A DNA stretch of 17,862 nucleotides, from assembly GCA_036525975.1 (NCBI GenBank), contig DATCZK010000180.1, forward strand, positions 1 to 17,862, written 5' to 3'. Positions 14,367 to 17,862 of this stretch are shown here, one piece after another. This stretch comes from Quisquiliibacterium sp036525975. Its GTDB lineage: Bacteria > Pseudomonadota > Gammaproteobacteria > Burkholderiales > Burkholderiaceae_E. A program made the position numbers and the translations under genes. Positions within the stretch are counted from its first letter, which is position 1; the number at the start of each line of letters is the position of its first letter. A model generated the notes under the pieces. The model was not told where the DNA came from and did no database searches. It saw only the letters and a list, made by a program, of their open reading frames with translations.

Positions 14367-14888
14367 ATGACCCATTTGCAACGAATCCGCGCCGCCTTCG
14401 ATCGGCTGGAGAGCATCTTCGCCAAGAAACCGGCGGTGGCGAGCGGAACCAGGGTGATGCGCGCGCGCATCGTCGACGGCTTGCGCTGCGAGGCCCGCGA
14501 AGACGACTGGCAGTTCACGATCGACATGCCAAGGGAGGCGGGAGGCACCGAGGCAGGGCCTACGCCGGGAGTGCACGGCCGCGCCGCGCTCGCCAGCTGC
14601 CTGGCGATCGGCTACGGCATCGGCCTGGCACGCGCTGGGATCGAGACGCGCAGCCTCGAAGTGGAAGTGCAGGCCGACTACGACGACCGCGGGCTGGTCG
14701 GCATGGCGAACGTCTACCCCGGATACCTCGCGATACGACACACGCTCTACATCGACTGCGACGCGTCGCAGGAGGCGGTGCGCGCGGCGGTCGAAAAGGC
14801 CGAACGCAACAGCCCCTATCTTCACGTCTTCGCCGACCCGCAACCGTGCACGGGAAGCATCGTGTTCGCAGCCCGCGCGCAGAGCTGA
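14367..14888 (+). CDS. OsmC-like protein
   Basis: This 173-residue protein of the OsmC/Ohr fold begins at an ATG with AGGAG six bases upstream. Key parts are GRAALASCLAIGYGIG with C78, at the place of the peroxide-reactive cysteine, then IETRSLEVEVQADYDDRGL, and AERNSPYLHVF, where the second family cysteine (in C-P) is replaced by S149. Other cysteines are C41, C131 and C161. OsmC and Ohr reduce organic hydroperoxides with a Cys pair. With the second position changed, this one may use C161, act as a one-Cys form, or have another role. It is the first gene of a two-gene operon with the methyltransferase (4-base gap), behind the TGACGC repeats. Confidence 0.85.
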   Translation: MTHLQRIRAAFDRLESIFAKKPAVASGTRVMRARIVDGLRCEAREDDWQFTIDMPREAGGTEAGPTPGVHGRAALASCLAIGYGIGLARAGIETRSLEVEVQADYDDRGLVGMANVYPGYLAIRHTLYIDCDASQEAVRAAVEKAERNSPYLHVFADPQPCTGSIVFAARAQS

Positions 14889-14892
14889 AGCG

Positions 14893-15714
14893 ATGGACGC
14901 CAGACTTCAACTGCGCGTGCAGCGCTACGGCTGGGACCTCGCGGCGCCGCACTACGAGCGGGCCTGGAACGACGCGCTCGCGCCGGCCACGCGGGCGGTG
15001 CTGGAGGCCGCGAAACTCGAGTCGGGCGAGCGCGTGCTCGACGTTGCCTGCGGGGGCGGCGTGCTCGCGCGCGCAGCCTGGGAGGCGGTGGCGCCCGGCG
15101 GCGAGGTGGTGGGCAGCGACATCTCCGAGACGATGCTGGTCGAAGCGGCCGCAGCGCTGCCGCAATGCAGTTTCGTGCGCGCCGACGCGCAGGCGCTCGA
15201 CCGGCACGTGCCGCTCGCGCACTTCGACGCCGTGCTGTGTGGCCTGGGCCTGATGTACATGCCCGATCCGGAAGCCGCGCTGTTGACGATGACGCGCACG
15301 ATGCGCGCCGGCGCGCGAATGGTCGTGTCGGTGTGGGGCGAGCGGCGCGCCTGCGCTTGGGCCGAGATCTTCCCGATCGTGGACGCGCGCGTGCGTTCCG
15401 AGGTTTGCCCGATGTTCTTTCGCATGGGCGGCGCCGACGCGCTGGCGCGGGCAATGGGCGAAGCCGGGCTGGTCGACATCCGCACGAGCCGGGTGCCGAC
15501 CCAGCTCGTCTACGAGAACGCCGACGCGGCCTGCGACGCGGCTTTCCTCGCCGGACCGGTCGCGCTCGCGTACTCGCGATTCGACGCGCAGGCGCGCGAC
15601 GCGGTGCGGGCCGAATACCTGGCTTCGATCGAGCGCTGGCGCGATGGCAGCGGTTACCGGGTGCCGGGGGAATTCGTGATCGCCGCCGGGCGCAAGAGCG
15701 ACGCCGCCGCCTGA
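14893..15714 (+). CDS. SAM-dependent methyltransferase, UbiE-like class I
   Basis: This 273-residue protein has motif I VLDVACGGG (48-56), an acidic residue at the end of strand 2 (D76 in GSDIS), RADAQ (97-101) and motif FDAVLCGLGLMYMPDPEAAL (111-130), as in UbiE/COQ5-type small-molecule methyltransferases. The substrate is unknown. The later part has GYRVPGEFVIAAGRK, also seen in this group. The ATG lies 4 bases after the OsmC-like stop, so the two are almost certainly co-transcribed and perhaps share a pathway controlled by the SARP-like regulator. It is unlikely to be the ubiquinone UbiE itself, given this context and low similarity outside the core. Confidence 0.86.
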   Translation: MDARLQLRVQRYGWDLAAPHYERAWNDALAPATRAVLEAAKLESGERVLDVACGGGVLARAAWEAVAPGGEVVGSDISETMLVEAAAALPQCSFVRADAQALDRHVPLAHFDAVLCGLGLMYMPDPEAALLTMTRTMRAGARMVVSVWGERRACAWAEIFPIVDARVRSEVCPMFFRMGGADALARAMGEAGLVDIRTSRVPTQLVYENADAACDAAFLAGPVALAYSRFDAQARDAVRAEYLASIERWRDGSGYRVPGEFVIAAGRKSDAAA

Positions 15715-15800
15715 GTTCGCGCGATCCCAAGTCGAGAACGGGGCGCCAAGGACGAGACGCGCCGACCAGGCGCGCGGACTGCGCCGCACGCACCCGGTGC

Positions 15801-15831
15801 TTGCCCGAGGCGCGCGCGCCTGGGGCATACT
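15801..15831 (+). promoter_or_regulatory. Possible promoter of the ChaC-like gene
   Basis: TTGCCC (15801-15806) and CATACT (15826-15831) each match consensus at 4 of 6 bases, but the 19-base spacer is long. The 159-base gap otherwise shows only a GC palindrome at 15809-15820. Confidence 0.3.
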
Positions 15832-15873
15832 CCGGCGCCGGGGATTCCTGCACAGCTCGCCGAGAACCGCACG

Positions 15874-16605
15874 ATGGACGATTCGCCCGATCCTTTTGCG
15901 CACCACCCGGAACTGCGCGACCAGATTGCCGATCCGCTGCAGTCGTTCTTCCGAACCTTCACGACCGCGGTGCTGGCCGCGCAAATGCGGCAGATGGGCC
16001 TGCCGCTCGACTGGTGGTACCCGGACGAGGCGCGCGAGGCCCTGCGGGCGGCAACGCTTGCCGGGCGCCGCGAGGCCGACCTCTGGGTCTTCGGCTACGG
16101 CTCGCTGATGTGGGACCCGGCGATTCGCTTCGCCGAGGTTCGGCGCGCCCGCGTCGCCGGGCATGCGCGGCGCTTCATCCTCAAGGACATCTACGGCGCG
16201 CGAGGCACCCGCGACAAGCCCGGCCTCATGGCGGCGCTGGACGAGGGGCCCGCTTGCGAGGGCCTCGCGTTCCGGATCGCCCGCGACGACATCGAGCAGG
16301 AGACCGAGATCCTGTGGCGGCGGGAGCAGGTTGCGCCGGCCTACCGGGCGGTATTCGTGCAGGCGCACACGCCGGCGGGCCCGATCGAGGCGCTCACCTT
16401 CGTCGCCGATCACGACGCCGAACTGATCGACGCGGGCATCTCCCGCGAGCGACAGGTGCAATACGTGGCCACGGGCAGCGGTTTCGCCGGCGCGAGCATC
16501 GACTACCTGAGGAACATCGAGCAGAAATTCAGCCAGCTCGGCATCCACGACGAGGAGGTGAGCGCGCTGCTGCGCGACGCCGAGGCGCATCGTCGCGCGA
16601 CCTAG
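15874..16605 (+). CDS. ChaC-like gamma-glutamylcyclotransferase
   Basis: This 243-residue protein belongs to the ChaC family, which splits glutathione to 5-oxoproline and Cys-Gly in the cytoplasm. The substrate-binding motif is VFGYGSLMW (Y75-L78). Further features are RARVAGHARRFIL (91-103), CEGLAFRI (128-135) and LWRREQ, in which E151 is at the expected catalytic place. The N-terminal 65 residues, with DWWYPDEAREALR, are an extension I recall from proteobacterial members. The ATG at 15874 is preceded by GAGAA. It follows the methyltransferase by 159 bases and probably has its own promoter. Other gamma-glutamyl substrates are possible. Confidence 0.88.
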   Translation: MDDSPDPFAHHPELRDQIADPLQSFFRTFTTAVLAAQMRQMGLPLDWWYPDEAREALRAATLAGRREADLWVFGYGSLMWDPAIRFAEVRRARVAGHARRFILKDIYGARGTRDKPGLMAALDEGPACEGLAFRIARDDIEQETEILWRREQVAPAYRAVFVQAHTPAGPIEALTFVADHDAELIDAGISRERQVQYVATGSGFAGASIDYLRNIEQKFSQLGIHDEEVSALLRDAEAHRRAT

Positions 16606-16613
16606 GGCGTCGG

Positions 16614-16628
16614 CGCGCCCCGGGCGCG
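16614..16628. terminator. Short convergent hairpin
   Basis: CGCGC and GCGCG with loop CCCGG lie in the 33-base gap between the convergent ChaC-like gene and the hypothetical gene. No T run; a weak terminator candidate. Confidence 0.3.
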
Positions 16629-16638
16629 GGCCGCGGGC

Positions 16639-17115
16639 TCAGGCGCTGTTCGCCCGCTCGATGCCCTCCTCGATCGCCTCGACCAGCTGCGAGGGCCAGC
16701 GGTGCGCGACCCCGGACCACCGGTACCACGCGCGCACCCCCGGGAACGAGAAGTGCAACGCGAACGCGCCGATCGCCGCGCGGCGGCTCTCCGCGCGGTT
16801 TACAGCCAGCGAATTCTGGTGAACGATCAGGCCGTCGAACCCCTGGATCAGTTCTTCCATCCAGTAGCCGAAGGCCACTTTGTCCGCCGCCGACAAGCTC
16901 TCGAAATCCGCGCGCCCCCGCACGACCAGGTCGGCGACGTGCGGGTCGTCGGTGCGCCGCTTGTGTTCGCGAAGACCGGCCAGCACGGCATTCCAGTTCG
17001 ACAGCCGCGCCTGCTCGGACGACTTGCGGATCTCGAACGCGACGAACACGAGCGACGAGATCACCCCCAGCGCGGCCAGAAGGTCCGCGACGTCCGCGAG
17101 CATCGATATCGTCAT
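16639..17115 (-). CDS. Hypothetical protein with one N-terminal membrane segment
   Basis: This 158-residue protein starts at ATG with GGGAG 8 bases upstream; a second ATG is four codons on. Residues 9-28 form one membrane segment (LLAALGVISSLVFVAFEIR), followed by a soluble, mostly helical part with EIRKSSEQARLSNWNAVLAGL, YWMEELIQGFDGLIVHQN and FPGVRAWYRWSGVAHRWPSQ. This arrangement, TM plus xIRxxxxxxR and a late Trp-rich motif, resembles widespread uncharacterised membrane proteins of proteobacteria. I cannot give a function. It diverges from the flavin-reductase-like gene with 149 bases between them. Confidence 0.8.
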   Translation of the reverse strand: MTISMLADVADLLAALGVISSLVFVAFEIRKSSEQARLSNWNAVLAGLREHKRRTDDPHVADLVVRGRADFESLSAADKVAFGYWMEELIQGFDGLIVHQNSLAVNRAESRRAAIGAFALHFSFPGVRAWYRWSGVAHRWPSQLVEAIEEGIERANSA

Positions 17116-17264
17116 GGCCGAATCTCCCGTCGGGGCCCGTTCGAGGCGCGCTTCCCGCGGCCCCGTCGCGCGGGATGCGCCGTCGCCGGTGGCGGCGCCC
17201 CGGGAGCGTAATGTCGCGACGGCGGCCAGTCCAGTGCAGTGGCTCTGATTCAGGAGACGACCCG

Positions 17265-17807
17265 ATGCGCCGATTGAAACTCAGCAGGGCCTTCACGCTG
17301 ATCGAACCCGGGCCCGTCGTGCTCGTGACCACGAACGACGGCGCGCGCAACAACGTGATGACGATCTCGTGGACGATGGTGGTGGACTTCACCCCGGTGT
17401 TCGCGATCACGACCGGAGCGTGGAACCACTCGTTCGCAGCCTTGCGCAAGACCAGGCAGTGCGTGATCGCGATTCCCGCCGTCGACATGCTCGACGAGGT
17501 GGTGGGCATCGGCACCTGCTCGGGCGCCGACACCGACAAGTTCGCCGCGTTCGGGCTCACGCCGGTGCCGGGCAGGTTCGTGCGCGCGCCGCTGATCAGG
17601 CAATGCCTGGCCAACCTCGAGTGCAAGGTCGTGGACATCGTGCGCAGGCACGACATCGTGGTGCTCGAGGCCGTCGCGGCCTGGGCCGACGCCGCGCGCA
17701 AGGAACGGCGCACGATCCACGCCGTGGGCGACGGCACGTTCATCGTCGACGGGCGCAGGATCGACCGCCGCGCGATGATGGCCTCCAAGATCCCCGAAGG
17801 CGTCTGA
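17265..17807 (+). CDS. Flavin-reductase-like FMN-binding protein
   Basis: This 180-residue protein has the flavin reductase-like (flavoredoxin) fold. GPVVLVTTNDGARNNVMTIS (16-35) is the FMN-binding start, then WTMVVDFTPVFAITTGAWNHSF, FAAFGLTPVP and the late LEAVAAWAD. Such proteins bind FMN and either reduce free flavin for a partner oxygenase or transfer electrons themselves. The ATG has AGGAG eight bases upstream. No oxygenase partner is visible within the window; the 55 bases that follow are GC-rich and hold no further gene start. Confidence 0.87.
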   Translation: MRRLKLSRAFTLIEPGPVVLVTTNDGARNNVMTISWTMVVDFTPVFAITTGAWNHSFAALRKTRQCVIAIPAVDMLDEVVGIGTCSGADTDKFAAFGLTPVPGRFVRAPLIRQCLANLECKVVDIVRRHDIVVLEAVAAWADAARKERRTIHAVGDGTFIVDGRRIDRRAMMASKIPEGV

Positions 17808-17862
17808 TCTCGCGCGGCGCGGGCGGCGCGCGCCCGGCGGGGGGCGGCGCAGCGCCCGGGGG

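Noticed and set aside
15809..15820. Palindrome GGCGCGCGCGCC
   Set aside because: Simple alternating GC sequence, expected often in such DNA, with no loop or T run.
15165..17264. Plus-strand open frame joining the methyltransferase region to the flavin-reductase-like gene
   Set aside because: It passes out of frame through the methyltransferase and ChaC-like genes and antisense to the hypothetical gene. The true start has AGGAG at 17252-17256 and ATG at 17265.
1..17862. tRNA, rRNA, CRISPR array, insertion sequence or attachment site
   Set aside because: No such pattern was seen. The tyrosine recombinase is the chromosomal XerC in its usual operon, not an integrase.

Overview
The window is very GC-rich DNA (about 70% by eye) with dense, mostly minus-strand genes. 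The order hslV-hslU, STAS protein, dksA, COG0523 GTPase, xerC, DUF484, dapF, two LpxL-type acyltransferases and divergent metK matches my recollection of Burkholderiales chromosomes. The Cys-poor DksA and the MEQFHG start of HslV are also betaproteobacterial traits. I cannot name a genus. I see no mobile element, CRISPR array, tRNA or rRNA.

Left part (1-10140). The 3' end of a cobS-like gene (+) converges on hslU. On the minus strand follow the HslUV protease, a protein with duplicated helical+STAS modules, DksA and a COG0523 metal GTPase. A compact run then reads 9925 to 5711: two lauroyl/myristoyl-type acyltransferases (stop and start share one base), dapF, DUF484 and xerC. It combines lipid A acylation, DAP/lysine synthesis and chromosome dimer resolution. 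Non-coding structure here includes a 23-bp tandem repeat overlapping the STAS-gene stop and a 19-bp perfect inverted repeat with the xerC stop in its loop.

Middle (9926-11793). metK reads rightward behind a perfect TATAAT and a leader of about 155 nt. The leader has several hairpins, a TTG start for metK and a 47-codon leader ORF that ends one base before that TTG. After metK lies about 485 bp without a supported gene. It holds a hairpin and one textbook rho-independent terminator that could close a short RNA.

Right part (11794-17862) is accessory. A small exported two-Cys protein is followed by a SARP-like regulator (winged helix, BTAD, TolB-like region, TPRs), then an OsmC-like protein and a SAM methyltransferase in an operon. 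Between regulator and operon sit three TGACGC repeats spaced exactly 11 bp apart, the geometry known for SARP operators. I regard this regulator/operator/OsmC/methyltransferase unit as the most interesting candidate system. It is followed by a ChaC-like gamma-glutamylcyclotransferase (+), a one-TM hypothetical protein (-) and a flavin-reductase-like protein (+).
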